DNA of 64,000 bases from Sapria himalayana (GCA_029783825.1 JAREIK010000343.1:3909794-3973793), one strand, 5' to 3'. Shown: positions 11,261 through 25,370, numbered from the stretch's first letter. The notes: generated by a model from the letters alone, not told the origin. Numbers and translations: made by a program.

Positions 11261-13389
11261 TAGGGTACTTGGCTGCTGCAATAAAGAATTAATGTGGCAA
11301 CCATTTAATTTTTCTGAGCTAAGTATGACTATAGCCTTTTGATAATAAATAGTCATTGAGAATGTATCACATTGTGAAAAGATTATGCTAATGAGTTGGT
11401 AAGATTATAACGTACATAAATTATTTCGACAAATTATGTAGAGTTTCTGTCAAAAATGAACATCAAAACTATGCAAGACTCTATGATCTGCCTCCTATTC
11501 ATTTTCTCCAAAAACTCATTGATTTCATAACTATTAATCAAAACTCTTTAAAATACTAATGTCATGAAATCAACACACATGAGCTATGTTTTTATCTATA
11601 TACATCATTATAAACTACCAAAATACATATGAATATTCATTAAATTAAACATTGAATATAAAGCATCCATGAGTGAGATAAAGAGAGCAATATTGTTTTC
11701 CACTCATTTTTCATAATGTGCATGACCTCTCTTTTTTTTACTCCCACAAATTCATATTTTTCATCTCTTTAGTTTTTACCAATAGGCTTCCAATGGACAA
11801 GTGCACGAGCATTTCTAGTGATGCATATTTTTTTGGTTTTCTAGTCATTTTCATCTGCATACATCAAATATATAACACAATAGTAAGATGCAACAAAAAT
11901 ACACATAACAATCATAATTATAAATCACATAAATTATTATAAAAAAATAAAAGAATCAAAAATTAATGAAACCACATAAATTCAACTTGGTTAGACCAAA
12001 TTGGTCTGAACACCATGGGTAGACCCAATACTAACTACTAAGAAACATAAATAAAGTAAAAAAATGAGTAATGACCATAGATTTTCACTTCTCTTTGAGT
12101 TTTATTTTGGAAAAATGCATGTATAAGTCTTTTTATTGAACTTTGTATAATATTATCTATTGGTAATTAATGTGGGCTTGTTATTTTTCTCACATTAACA
12201 TCTGAAACATAGTACCTAATAAAGATATACTATTTTTCTTTCTATTTCAATTGTGAATGCAAATCAAGATTGATATGATTTGTTTTTTTTTTTGTCATGT
12301 ATTAAGCTCATAATTAGAATTTGTGATGAATATCATTTGTAGTATTTGTTAAATTTGAATCTAGATTTATCGATGTCATTATTGTGTCATAATATTAATG
12401 GTTTTATGATTACTAGTATTATAAAGAACCATCATTTTGATCTTCATTATTCCTCTATGTAAGCCCATATCATTGTTATTGATCCCAGGAACATCATTAG
12501 TATTATGTAGTAAAATGGTATTTATGATTGCTGATGAAAATATTGGTTTATAATTTCGTTTATGATGTATACAACCTTAGAAGAATACAAATATAATAGA
12601 ATCTTACTTTTTGAGAAGATGAGAGATATTCCATGCAAATGACAAAGATAAAATGAGATGGGCATGCTATTATTAAGAAGTAAATAACATGCAGCATAGA
12701 TACAATAGCATGCATATTAATAAAAATAGCAGGACATTTGAGAACAATAAATAGTTCTATAATAAGACTTCATTCCCCATCCAACCGAACAAAACACTTT
12801 CTTCAAAATCACTTCAATATAACATTTTATGAAAAATTTTTCCATTAAATATTTTCTAATACGCACTTGAGTTAGAAGTATGTTATCATATATGATTTTA
12901 TTATAATAAATATTGATTGGGCCAAGCTAATGCTGATAATTCAAGATACATAACCCAATAATGTGTGCAGTGCAAGCAAATATAGTTGGTCTGCTCCCTT
13001 GGGATGATTATGAATTAGGTCTAGTCAACCAACCATGTGTAATGTTAGGATTAAACTTACATCACTACAGCTACTAGGGAAAGCCCTAGTAGCGTGTTTC
13101 ATAACTAGGGTTGCATATGTACTTTAATTTTAACTACAACTTACTGGGTTGGGCAACATCATTTTAGCTTAGTTAGTCCAAGTCAATTTGGCACAATAGG
13201 AAAAAAAAATAAACATGGTCTTCATAGTTTTGTTCCTGGCCTAGTTTTCTAATCATACTAACTAATACATCTCAAATTATTAGCAATAGCTCTAAGCAAT
13301 AACGTCATTGACAATCAATTTAATATAGGTAGATAGAAGCGTGAGATAACTTTGTAGGTCATATTGTAATAGTGTATGCTTAGGAACAA
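11261..13389. other. AT-rich intergenic DNA, no gene recognised
   Basis: No frame carries a domain I recognise, and no terminal repeats were found. Several short patches, such as 12960-13100, have higher complexity but no coding signal. Confidence 0.5.
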
Positions 13390-14220
13390 GCATATACTAT
13401 TAAATAGCATCTCAAATGGCATCCATGAGTTCCTTATTTCATTAAAAAACATTATATAACATTTGTCATGCCCTAGGGATTTATTGTCACTAATATTAAA
13501 GAATGCTTTCTTAATTACATATCAAATAAAATCATATTAATAAGAGAAAGTTGGTGGTGGGATACAAATATAAAACATTCATATACAAGAAATAAGAAGT
13601 TCTTATTTCGTATAATATTATATAATATCAACATTAATTGTCAGGCCCTAGGAATTTATTGTCAGGCCCCAGGGATTTATTGTCAGGCCCTAGGGATTTA
13701 TTGACTATGATGATATCAACATTAATTGGAGTTCTTAAAATATCATATAATATCTCAAGACACTTTTATATTATCACAATATTCATGTGACTGCTAACCA
13801 ATGCAAGAAATTATATTTGATCGAATAAGAAGTTTTCTTCAATTTCACTTTCTTAAAACATCTATGAGAGAAGTTTTTTTCTTAAGTAGTTTCCAAAAGC
13901 ATTTGATCTAGACAAATATTATTGGATAGGAGTCTATTTTAAATTAATGTCGTGTGGCTCAAAGAAATAACTTCCAAAAGAAAAGATTTAATATCTAAAA
14001 AATTTCGAATAGCATCTATGAGATTCTTAGTGAAAATATCCCAAGACCTCTTAAAAATCATCTCAAACATTCATCTTAGTTCGGGGATCCATTGAAACTA
14101 ATATTAAAGAACACTTTATAATTCTCTTTCAAACTAGTTCACCTAAAGAAAAAGAAATATATTGCAAAACTTTTTCAAGTGAGAAGATGTTAACATTAAT
14201 TGGAGCTTTGTGAATTTTTG
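13390..14220. repeat. Cluster of diverged repeats
   Basis: Phrases recur in the same order: AGCATCT..ATGAG, then GGGATTTATTG or GGGATCCATTG, then CACTAATATTAAAGAA or AAACTAATATTAAAGAA, near 13400-13510 and again near 14010-14120. ATCAACATTAATTG also recurs at about 13627, 13710 and 14190. This suggests an ancient duplication of a unit of roughly 600 bp. Confidence 0.45.
13637..13699. repeat. 21-bp tandem repeat, three copies
   Basis: The unit is ATTGTCAGGCCCTAGGGATT plus T, repeated head to tail three times with one or two changes per copy. A single related copy lies near 13465 (TTGTCATGCCCTAGGGATTT). Confidence 0.85.
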
Positions 14221-15033
14221 AAAAAAAACTATTGGTATGTCCCTCCAAATTATGGAAGTTGTTTGATTGTTATTCAATTTTTAAATAGTAAGAATATTAT
14301 TTATTTGTATGTAATTGGTAGTATATGCAAAATTTTCAAGTTTCGTATCATCATCAATATGATGGTTGTTACATTTGGATTTTTAACTAGAAAAATAAAT
14401 TTTAATCAATCAAAGATTCCTTAGTTATGAACACATATGTGCTTCATCATGAACTAAGAAATAATTTAATAGAAACCTAGAAAATTCGATCGAACTAATG
14501 AATTTTACATTCAATAGTATTAGAGATGAATTTGATAAAAAAATTGTTAATTTTTTAATAAATTTTAAATTCAAAATCTTATCTTTTTTTTTTTTCAAAA
14601 ATGAAAATAAATATAATATATTAATATGTATTATTAAATATATAAATAAAAAACTAAAACAGAATGTTTTTTTATATGAAAATGAAAGACCATGATTCTT
14701 TTTTTTTTATTTTAAAAAATACCACATAGGTCGCACAGGGTAGGGTTCCGACAGAATTTTTTTTTATATAGTGTCATTTTTTGTGATGGCATAGTTAGGA
14801 TAGGGGTACAATTGGGTTAATAATTTCTAATATAAATTTCTAATATATCAAAATATAAATATTTGTTGGTTTGGTATATCAATTCACAAAAAAAAAAAAA
14901 AGTAAGACACTAAAACATAAATTTTAGTGTATTCTATTTTAGCTAAACATATTTTTATATCAAATTAATAAAATTTTATATTAATTTAAAGTTGGTAACC
15001 ATAAATTTCCCAAAAAAAATTAGTGATACTAAA
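14221..15033. other. Very AT-rich DNA, nothing recognised
   Basis: Poly-T and poly-A runs dominate, for example 14585-14597 and 14889-14901. The short open frames are low complexity. Confidence 0.5.
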
Positions 15034-15042
15034 GTGAAATAA
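15034..15042. repeat. Left 9-bp target duplication of Mutator-like element 1
   Basis: GTGAAATAA is repeated exactly at 15956-15964, on the other side of the element. Confidence 0.88.
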
Positions 15043-15955
15043 GTGGGAATTATGTTTTGGGCTATTCTTCTAGAAATATTTAAAATTTTGAAACTAAAAT
15101 GTTAATATTTGAAAAATAATCACCAAATTCTTAAGAAATTAAAATTTGGGATACTCTATTACTTTAATTCCTAAATTGACATTCATTAAATCTCATCGGC
15201 CATTTGGCCCACCCTCTTTCATCGTCTATCGCCATCTCCCATCGGCCCTCACCCTCACCCTTTTTCATCGTCTCTCGCCCTCTCCCATCGGCCCTCGCCC
15301 TCTCCCATCGGCCCTCGCCCTCTCCCATCGGCCCTCGCTCTCTCCCATCGGCCCTCATCCTCTTCCATCGGTTTTCGCCCTCTCCCATCGGTCCTCGCCC
15401 TCTCCCATCGGCTCTCGCCCTCTTCCATCGGTCATCGCCCTCTCCCATCGACCTTCGCCCTCTCTCATCGGCCCTCGCCCTCTCTCATTGGCCCTCGCCC
15501 TCTTCCATCGGCCCTTGCCATCTTCCATTGACGAGCTCCATCGAGCTCCTAGAGCTCGACGACGAGCTCCTGGAGCTCGTGGTCGAGCTCCTTGAGCACA
15601 TCATCGCGCTCAACCATGAACTCTTGGAGTTCAACCATGAACTCTTGGAGTTCAACCATGAGCTCCTAGAACTTGATAGAGCTTGACCACGAGCTCTAGG
15701 AGTAGGAGCTCGATGTAGCTCGACGATGAGCTCAAGGAGCTCAATTGAGCTCGTCAATGGGGAGGGCAAGGACCAATGGAAGAGGGCGAGGGCCGAATAA
15801 TCGATGAGATTTAATGAAGGGCAATCTAGGATGAATGCAAAAGAGTGGCTCAAATTTAATTTCTTAAGAGTCTGATAATTCTTTTTCAAATATTAAAAGA
15901 TTAGTTTTATAATTTTAAATAATTCTAGAAGAGTACCTCGAAACATAATTCCCCT
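15043..15955. mobile_element. Non-autonomous Mutator-like (MULE) element 1, 913 bp
   Basis: Imperfect terminal inverted repeats of about 115 bp start GTGGGAATTATGTTTTGGG on the left and AGGGGAATTATGTTTCGAGG on the right (reverse complement). A perfect 9-bp target duplication flanks it, the hallmark size for Mutator elements. The interior is much more GC-rich than its surroundings. It has a 20-bp tandem array (about 15230-15530) and a region dense in GAGCTC palindromes (15530-15760). No transposase is encoded. Several overlapping open frames exist only because the repeats lack stops. Two relatives lie at 42430-43024 and 49938-50919. Confidence 0.85.
15230..15530. repeat. 20-bp minisatellite inside MULE element 1
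   Basis: The unit CATCGGCCCTCGCCCTCTCC repeats about 14 times with scattered substitutions (TTCC for TCCC, GGTC for GGCC). Confidence 0.9.
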
Positions 15956-15964
15956 GTGAAATAA

Positions 15965-16440
15965 TGTATAAGTAATGTTTCAAATAATTTACTTATTCTC
16001 TCTTAATTTTATCTTTCACCTTTATTTGTCATAATGAAGTTCAACAAATATGTTGATACTCCACTAAGGCACTAATTCCATTATTATTAGATGTTACTTA
16101 TATTAATTCTAAATTATAAAATTTGAGAAGAATGTGTTTTATGGTAAGTAAATAATAAATGGTTAGTGGTAATAATATTATCTTTTTATAATAAGTGAGA
16201 AAGTGTGTCAAATTTATATAATTAGTAACGTATATAAATTTGGGAGATTTGTATTTTGGTACACTAAATATAAAATAATTTAAATTTTTTATTTTAAAAT
16301 AAAAAATAAATACATCATAAAGAAAAATCATTAAATTTGGTGGATTGAAATGGATAACTTAATTTTGTCCATGAAAATTAAAAAAAAATTGAAATCAATA
16401 ACTTTACTAATTCTAAAACTACCTTTAGAATTTATAAAAT
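15965..16440. other. AT-rich DNA, nothing recognised
   Basis: No domain, repeat or RNA gene was found. Confidence 0.5.
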
Positions 16441-16646
16441 CACATTTATTATCGAAATGAAACACACACACACACACACACACACAAATTTATAAACATA
16501 TATAAATTTATAAATATATAAACATATAGAAATATATACACATATAAATATATAAATATATTAAAAAAATATATAAACCCACGCTTTACATGTATCAGAG
16601 TATGCCACCAACCATCAATTAATTAGCATCAAATCAATTAGTTATA

Positions 16647-16680
<34 letters not shown>

Positions 16681-17383
16681 AGAGAGAGAGAGAGAGAGAG
16701 ATGTATTTAAATATATAAATATTATAAACAATATTTATAAATATATAAACACACATTTATAAATATAAAGATATAAAAATATATAAACATATATATTATA
16801 GAGAGAGAGAGAGAGAGAGATGTATTTAAATATATAAATATTATAAACAAATATTTATAAATATATAAGCAAACCTTACTTTAGCATAAACATATATAAA
16901 TATATAAACATATAATTAAATCTAAATACATAAATAAATATATGGTTATATGTTTATATGTTTATATATTTAAATATATTTGCATATATATATATCATTA
17001 AATTTGTAATCATTAATTTAATGCTAATAATTTGATAGATTTTGAATTCTGAAGTCAATCGCTCAATTCAAAAATTTTTAGATTTTATTTTTGTTTAGAT
17101 TTCTGGGCAAAATTAGTTTGATTAATTTCAGTGTACCAAAACTTAAAATTTTTTCATTTTGGTACATTTTTTATAATGTGGAAGAAAAAACTTTTTTTAA
17201 TTATTTTTTGTTTGGACGCCCAAACACAAATCCCATTATAAAATTTCTAAAATAAAAAAAAATTACTCAAATATATATTTTTTTAATGATTGAGATTTAA
17301 ATAATTATAGAAAAATTATGTTTTGGTATATCAAAATTAAAATAAAAACATCCATATCATCATTTAAAAAATAAAATAAAATA

Positions 17384-17427
<44 letters not shown>

Positions 17428-17611
17428 TAGTGTATATATCTATATATAAATATATACATATTAGTGCAATATATATGTAAGTGTATATATATAAATGTAT
17501 ATCTATAAACATACACACGCAAAACATCATATATATGTATATTTACATATGTTTGTGAGTGAGTGAGTGAGTGAGTGTGTGTGTGTGTGTGTGTGCATTT
17601 ATATAAATATT
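16441..17611. repeat. Microsatellite-rich AT region left of CACTA-1
   Basis: Contains (CA)n at about 16462-16486, (AT)n at 16650-16676, (GA)n at 16679-16701, (CA)n at 17381-17423 and (GAGT)n/(GT)n at 17553-17596. The block from the GA run through TGTATTTAAATATATAAA is duplicated about 121 bp apart (16679 and 16801). Confidence 0.85.
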
Positions 17612-18959
17612 CACTACAAAAAAAAAGAAGCAATTAAAAAATGAAAATAGAATTGCCCAATTACGTTTATAAAATGATGAATGGAATTGAAATAGAATAA
17701 AAATGGAAATGATAAAACCAGAAAAAATTAGAGATAAAAAAATTTCCATCACTAATTAGCAATGAATTTTTCATAAGTTTTTTAATTTTCTCGATAATTG
17801 TTACCTGAATTGCTATGTAGATATGCTTGTATGATATTTAGTGATAGATACTTATGTATCCATATTTTATTAGGAATTGATTGTGTATTTATTTCTACAT
17901 TTAATGATGGAAATAATTTTCGTTGCTAAATGAGAAACGACATGCATATCTGTCAGCATATCATTTAAAAAATATTAGTGACAGAATAACATTCTATTGC
18001 TAAATTCAGTTGCTAATTTATGATAACTAATTTAGCAAACAACATGCTGAAACTTCAGCAAATCTTAGGGTTTATGAGATTTTTCAATTTGATAATGATT
18101 TAATTCAAATCATTTGTTGATTGCATATCTTCTATATATTGATCGATACCCTATTTATCCATAATTGATGTATGAAATTATGATTTTTATGTTAGCTCGT
18201 ATGTATAATATTTGGGAATAGGTATATTTGTGTATTTTAATGTTATGTTTAATTTCTTTTCTTTTTTAACATTCATATTGAATTTTATCTAATTATTTTG
18301 TTGGATGATTATAACTATAATTAATAAATTATACATTATACATTTTTTTTCTCATACTTGGACTTTTAAAATTTTTGTGTAACCTAATTGAGGTAAGATT
18401 TTTGTTTGTCTATTTTTTTATTGACCTTTTCTTGTGATCATTTTAATTAATTTACATTTTGTTTCCTTACAAGGATTATTTGAAATTTAATAATTTTTAA
18501 AATAATAACTCATAGTAATAGCACAGCCTTAATAATAAATAATTTATAATTATTATAACATATATTAAAAATTTATTTGTGATAATAATAAAAATGGTAC
18601 AAAAAATTATGAGGATATTGAATTGAAATGGTAAAACATAACGGACAATTGTAAAACTAAAAAAAAATTATAAACTCATTTAAAAATTTATATAGTTTTA
18701 AAATCTATATTTCACTAAAGTTGAAATAAAATAAATAACATATGCTCTTTTCAAAAATATCTAATACATTGGAAAAATCTTTTTTAATTGATTTTAATCT
18801 AAAATTATCTAAAAATAATTTTATTACAATTTACTTTTTAGATATATGTAATATCATAAAATGTTACTACATCTTTATTACAAATAGATATTTATTTATA
18901 TTATTATAATTTAAAAAATATTTGTGTTATGTTTTACAGGAATTAAAAATATTATTCGA

Positions 18960-21520
18960 CATTTTCATCAATGGATGAATATAAGAGTGAAAGATGAGTT
19001 TTTGACTAATGAATTTATAGAGAGGATTGATGAGTTTATTGTATTTGCTTAAAATTAGCCTAAATTTATGGATAAAACAAAAATAAGATGCCCATGTGCC
19101 TGTAAATGTCAAAATCAGAGTTTTCATGATATGAACACAGTACAATACCATTTTCAAAAAAATAGATTTGTTAGATACTATTATGTTTGATATAAATATT
19201 TTGAATTTGTTTTGCCATAAATAACTAAGTATTATGTACATATAAATGTTGATTCAAATATTATAATAAAATTTGCTAATTTCAAAGATGGATGTAAATT
19301 AATTTTGGAAAATATTATTGGTCATTCATTAAATCCGAATGTCATTGACTATATCCCAATATCATCAATAAAACAAATTTATGAAATACTGAAGGATTCA
19401 AAAGAAAAGGTTTGGGAAGATAATTCTTATGACTACTCAAAGTTATCGATAGTGACAAGACTAATGAATTTTAAGGCAAAATATTATTTTTCAGAAAGAT
19501 ATTATAATATTATGTGTAAGTTGTTATTTAAATTGTTACCAAAGAATAACTTCATGATAGATAGTTTTTACGGCATAAAGAAGTTAATGCGAGATTTGGG
19601 TTCGCTAGCAGAAAAAATACATTATTGTATTGGTGGTTGTATGATATAGTGAGTCATAGACAATGAAGCAATTACATGTAATTATTGTAACTGTCATTGG
19701 TACAAAATAAATACAACATGTAAAAGGCAGAAAATAAATATTTTTCAGAAGATGTATTATTTCCCATTGACTTCTTGTTTGCAAAAATTATTTATTTCTA
19801 ATGCTACTGTTAATGATATAAGTTGGCACAAAGAGCATGTTATTGAAGATGAAGTGATGCGGCATTGCTCAGGTTCTACTTCTTGGAAGTATTTTGATGA
19901 TTATCATCCATATTTTACAGCTGAAAGCCGATTATTATTATACTTAATAATTTTTGGTCATGGAAGTGCATAAAAGATAAGTATATGTTAATGTGTGCTA
20001 TCATGCCCGGTTTTAGAAATCCAAAAGACAAGTTAGGTATTTTCCTTCAACCCCTTATAGCAAATCTCAAAATTTGTGGGAGGATGATGTCGAAACATAT
20101 GATATATCTAAAAAAGTAGAATTTTAAAATACAAGCAGTACTTATGTGGACTAAAAGTGATTTTCCTACATATTCAATGTTGTCATGATAAATACTATAA
20201 GAAAATTAACTTGTCCTTATTGCATGTAGGACTCGGATGTATTTTATTTGAGCAAAGAAGGAAATAATTTTTGGTTTCATAATTACCATAAATTCTTACA
20301 TATGGAACATCAATTCGAATGAATATTGATGCATTTAAGAAAGGAAATAAAGTCCTTAAAAGTTTACTACCTTTGAGGTTAGGTGATAAAATAGTAGAAG
20401 TAATTCAAAGATATGGGTTCAAAAACAAAATTGATTTTGATGCAAATTATATTAATGTACAAATTCCAAAGAATTATCATTGTGGTTGGAATAAAAAAAT
20501 ATCTTTTAGGATTTGCCTAATTGGAAAAACAATCTTATTAGACATAACTTAGATGTGATACATATTGAAAATTTTTTTTTTTTGATAATATTTTAAATAA
20601 TAAAATGAATGTAGAAGGAAAAACAAAATATAATACCAAATCAAGAAAGGATTTGAAAAAGTTATGTTCATGTCCAGAGTTATGCATGGACAAATTAATG
20701 AATAGATTTTTTAAGGCTTGTTATAGTTTTGAAAAGGATATAAAGAAAGCTTTGTAAAAATGGCTGATGAAGCTTAGGTTCCCTGATGAATATGTATCTA
20801 ACATGGAAAGAACCCCTACTCCTTTCTTCTTCGACTACATGAACATCTCCTGGTCCACTTGTCTTAAGAATCTATGATAGTAGACTATATGAAATACAAA
20901 TAGATATATCCAATTGAGAGGTAATATATTTTTAATCTGCAAATCTAAAAATTTTAATGAATCCGCTAAATATGTTTTGTTCTAATATATATCTATTTCA
21001 AATATCTTAGAAAATTAAAAAATAATATTCGAAATAAAGTGAAAGGTGAATGATTAATATGCAATGCCTACTTAGTCGAAAAAGATTTGATATTTTGTGC
21101 GAAATATTTTTGGCCAAAATTATGTAATCATCAAAACAAATTATCACCATATAATGTATATGGTATGAGGTATAGATCAGAAGAAAATGATATACTTTCT
21201 ATTTCTAGAAATGTAGGGTAGATCATATGGTAGAGTAACATCAAGATATTTTTTGAATGATATAGAATATCTTGTTGTGTTCACATATATTTTATTGAAC
21301 TACGAAGAAGTTACATCTTATATTGAGTAAGATTTATAATAATTTCATATTCCCATTTATTTATTATTAGTTATGATATAATATTTTTATAATTCAAAAA
21401 CCTTCAATATTATTTTTGAAGAATATTTGCTAAGGAATTAAGGCAAAGTGAAGCTCATATTGATGCCAATTCATTTGATGCAAAGTTTAAAAAGAATTTT
21501 GTAATTTGGTTTGAAAAATT
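18960..21520 (+). pseudogene. CACTA TNP2-type transposase remnant
   Basis: Fragments follow the order of plant CACTA transposases. The transposase-associated N-terminal domain is seen at 18965-19230 (KIRCPCACKCQNQSF, then HFQKNRFVRYYYV). The Transposase_21 region begins about 19330 (SSIKQIYEILKDSKEKVWED, then LLPKNNFMIDSFYGIKKLM). More pieces are at 19750-19930, at 20319-20550 (RKG-like NIDAFKKGN and RYGF) and at 20740-20880. Stops and frameshifts are frequent, and compared with CACTA-2 there is a deletion near 20816. The DDE residues cannot be assigned safely. Confidence 0.75.
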
Positions 21521-22539
21521 TGTTAGTATATACCTTATAATTCTTTGTTCTAAATAGTTACGTGTAATATTATATATGTATGAATTTATTCTTTATCATT
21601 TTGTATGTATAATTTTCTTTATCAAATATATGTAACAGACAAATAAAGGATCTTACAAAAGGACCATTACGAAGTTCATAGTTATAACTTATACATTATG
21701 CAAATTGATACAATTTCACACTTTGAAATATAGTTCAAATAGAACTGTAATAAATAGTAGTGTTTGCATTAAGGGGTTTAACTATATTGCATCTATATCT
21801 ACTACTAATTTTCATGGTTGACTAATTGAAATTCTACTCATAGAGTATATTGCTTTACCAATTAAGAGGACAATTCTTTAAGTCAGAATGGTTTTATACT
21901 ATTTTAAATATGAGTATTAGAATTCATCATTAATAAAATATTATATATATGCACCATAATAAATATTATCATAAGTACGAGTCATTTATTCTTGCGATAA
22001 AATCTAAATAAGTGTATTACACCACATATTCAATTATAAGAAGAAATCTATGTCATTGGTGGATAATATATAAAATAAAACCTAGATTAACTATTAAAGT
22101 TATCGAAAAGGATGTTGTGATCACTCCATTACATATATCAGCATTTCAAAAGAATAATTTAAAACTTCATTCAATCATTTATGGGGTAGATGATGGGCTT
22201 CAAATTTACTTGGTGAAGATGAAAATTATTTGGACATTAATGATGACAATGATGAATAAGATAATGAGAAAAAATTAATTACTGAATTAGATGATAATGA
22301 ATATTTAGATAAAGATGATTTCTTAGAAAATTTATAATGATGACTAGAAATTCATTGACTACCTTATTATTTTCTCATTCTTATTTTGTAATCAGTAAAA
22401 TATAGATGTTAAATTAAAATATTTTAATTACTTTTTTTAATGTCAACGTGTATATCATTATATTTTGTTATTATGATATTTTTATAACATGTGTTTATTG
22501 CCTCTATATATTTCAATATTTATGTAATTTAATTTAGGT

Positions 22540-24810
22540 ATGAGAGCTAATCATTCAAGTGGCCGAGGATCTCAATGTGTGATGAGGGGTTGAAGAAGTC
22601 AACTAATAGTTCATAGAGGATGAAACTTACATGTATTTAGTAATGACAATACTACAAATATTTTTCTGCATTCTCCTAGACGTACAGAGGAAACTTTAGT
22701 ATCACATCATTATGACATACACGGATTTACAACCACAAATATTCCATCTTCACCTCATTTTTCATCGGAAGATACTGATAATTCTATCACACCTATCTTA
22801 GGAGGTCCATGCATTGTACTATAGTAGAGGCACCAGTAGGTTATTCCCAATCCATAATTTGTATGTCAAGTTATGAGAAAATCTTAATTCAACTCACAAT
22901 TGACAATAAATAGTAAGTAGCTTTCAAAAATTTACTACACCCATTCATTATCATTTTTTATTTTTTTATTTAATTAAATATGAAATAATATGTGAATGAA
23001 ATTATAAGTATATTATAATTTTTGAATCTTGGTATTTCACAATAATAATAGCATATGTATTGCTAATTATTGAACATTATTATTTAAAATTAAAATAAAC
23101 TTTTTGATAGAAAGATTTGGATAATGAATATAAATGAAATAAATCTTAACTTACTAGCAACATAAAATATGTATTTTATTTATATGTATATGTATGTGAA
23201 GATTTTAAATTACTTATAGGTTTTTTCCTTCTCCTTCTTATATAATCGAAAAGATATTTAAGGAGGAACTAGTTGCATAGGATATAAAACGTAACAAAGT
23301 GCCCACGAAAATGAAAAAAATTTATTGGGAAGAATTTGAGGTACATTTTTATGCATTTACTTATTTTTTAATATGGTCGAATATGAGTTAGTCTTAAAAT
23401 AAATGCATTATAATGTATTATTATTAATTTTTAGTTTTTGTAGAAAAAGTACAAATATAATAATGCTTTGGTGGTCTCGATGAAAGATACATGGAAACAT
23501 TGGCAAGTGTGAGATACAATGACAAGCTTGATAAATTTAAAAAAAGTATGGTAAAGATGCAAAGCCTAATAATATCTCCCTTAGTGTTTGGGTAAAGTGC
23601 TGATAATACTATAATAGTGAGGAATTCAAGGTATTGTCTCAAATGAACTCATACAATTAACAATCAAAGAAAGCAAGTGAAAGATTTGGAGATTCAAAAT
23701 ATATTGGAGATTCATAGGCGACCTATCAACATTTAGTATATTTTGGTATAATTATCTTTTATTTTTTGTTATTATTTAATTTTTTTTGAATCTAAAGGAT
23801 AATATTTGTGCGATAAAGAATGATGTACCATAATAATAATTAAAATTTATATTCATGAGGATGAGTTGGGATGTCCACCAATATAGTTTTAGGTATTCAA
23901 GCGAATACACAAGAAGAAAAAAAATCATTTGTGAGCAAGCGCTCAAATAAATATAAATATGAATTTGTTGTTTTGTACTTATAGTTTCATTTAAAAATTG
24001 CAAAAATTCAAAGAAACAAATTTTAAAAAAATTATATTTGGCATTAACTATAAATAAAATACAAAATTACAAACTCAAGTATATTTTTTTAGTATAACAG
24101 ACTATTTAATATTTATGGAGTTATTAAAAATAATGACTAATTTTATTTTTATATTATTTTTTAGTAGAGAGAGGACAGTTCTAGTGGTGGCATAAAAAAT
24201 AATTTAATAAATTAATTGATGAGTTATATTGTATTTTAATAATTATAGAAAGTTGTAGAAAATATTATTGCAAATGCTTCATAATTGACAGATCCTTTTA
24301 TAGAGACATAAGAGATTGATATTACGTATATACCTTTAGGCTATTGAGTAAAGCCAAAAAAATGACAAGTATATGGTCTTGGTATCCATGCATCTACATT
24401 TTATATAAGTTTTGTTTAGAGTTATTCATCATAATCTTCCAATTAAATTAACAAGTTTGATGAAAGGTTGCGTGAGGAGATGTAGGAAATTCAAGATATA
24501 TTGCAAAGGAAAAATTGAAAAGATGCAAAAAAAAAAAGAATTAAGAAATACAAAAAAAAAAGAATGCAGAAATGTAAAAGAAAATTGAAGAAATTAAAAA
24601 AAGATAGACTGAAAGATTAAAAAGGGTAGATGAAATAATAAAAAGAGAGGATGAAATGCAACAAATGATTTTCAATATAAAAAAAATAATATGCAAGTTG
24701 GCAGATATACCATCTATTTTTCATCATTGTGAAGAGGAACCATCTCGATCTTCGGAAGACAATACTCATCAGGATAATGACTTGTATTTGTTTGTGATGT
24801 TGTGTTAGTA
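22540..24810 (+). pseudogene. CACTA second-gene (Transposase_24/TnpA-like) remnant
   Basis: Begins near 22540 with MRANHSSGRGSQ, a small Ser/Gly/Arg-rich N-terminus. Around 23320-23720 is a WEEFE / WKHW region followed by Asn/Gln/Lys-rich text, as in Transposase_24 proteins. It ends at 24470-24720 with a Lys/Glu/Gln-rich heptad-like segment (EIQDILQRKN) predicted to be coiled coil. Many stops are present and introns are likely. It would have been the DNA-binding partner of the transposase. Confidence 0.6.
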
Positions 24811-25370
24811 ATTTTTTGCAAATAATTTTGTTTGATGTGAAATTATAGTTTTTGTATTAATGTTTTTTTATAAGGTTGTGAATTATGTATTGAAATTTAT
24901 GGAAATTTATGTTTGTTATCTAATATTTGTTTCTATGGTTGATGTTATGTGAATGTCATTTTGATTAATAATATGTGGAAGTGTTTATTTGATTATAAGT
25001 CATATGATACAGAAATTGTACAAATAAAATATGTTCATTTTCGACACTATACAAATGGAAAATTCCATTTCTAAATTTGTTTCTAAATAGAAACGATTCA
25101 TTCGGTCTTTGATAATCAGTCGCTCATTTAGAAATGTATAATATATTTCAAAATTAGTGATAGAATCCAAGATCCCTTTGTCATCAGAACTTTTAAAATA
25201 AGATTTTTTTCGTCGCTATTTATTGAATGTTAATATAATATCCGTTTCTAAAATTTAGAAAATATTTTAGAAACGGATTCATTCCATTTCTAATTACGCC
25301 GCTATTTGATCATATAGCAATGGAATTAGAAATGAAATAGGGTATTTTGATTCCCTCTTTTCTTATAGTG

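Larger units (their letters stand above)
17612..25370 (+). mobile_element. CACTA (En/Spm-like) DNA transposon, CACTA-1, decayed
   Basis: The left end is CACTACAAAAAAAAAGAAG and the right end reverse-complements to CACTATAAGAAAAGAGGG. CACTA ends of this style are diagnostic of the superfamily. Subterminal regions carry many variants of TTTCTAAAT, GAAACG and GTCGCT on both sides, as expected for transposase-binding repeats. Remnants of a TNP2-type transposase (about 18960-21520) and of a second, coiled-coil protein (about 22540-24810) lie on the plus strand. The 3-bp target duplication is unclear (ATT left, TAT right). CACTA-2 at 53655-62111 is its paralogue, in the same setting beside a BBX copy. 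Confidence 0.88.

Noticed and set aside
15146..15889. Several overlapping open frames of 94-160 codons on both strands
   Set aside because: They follow the 20-bp and GAGCTC repeats inside MULE element 1. No domain and no codon preference; the same happens in elements 2 and 3.
16462..16676. Possible CRISPR-like or satellite array
   Set aside because: Plain CA, AT and GA microsatellites without spaced repeats.
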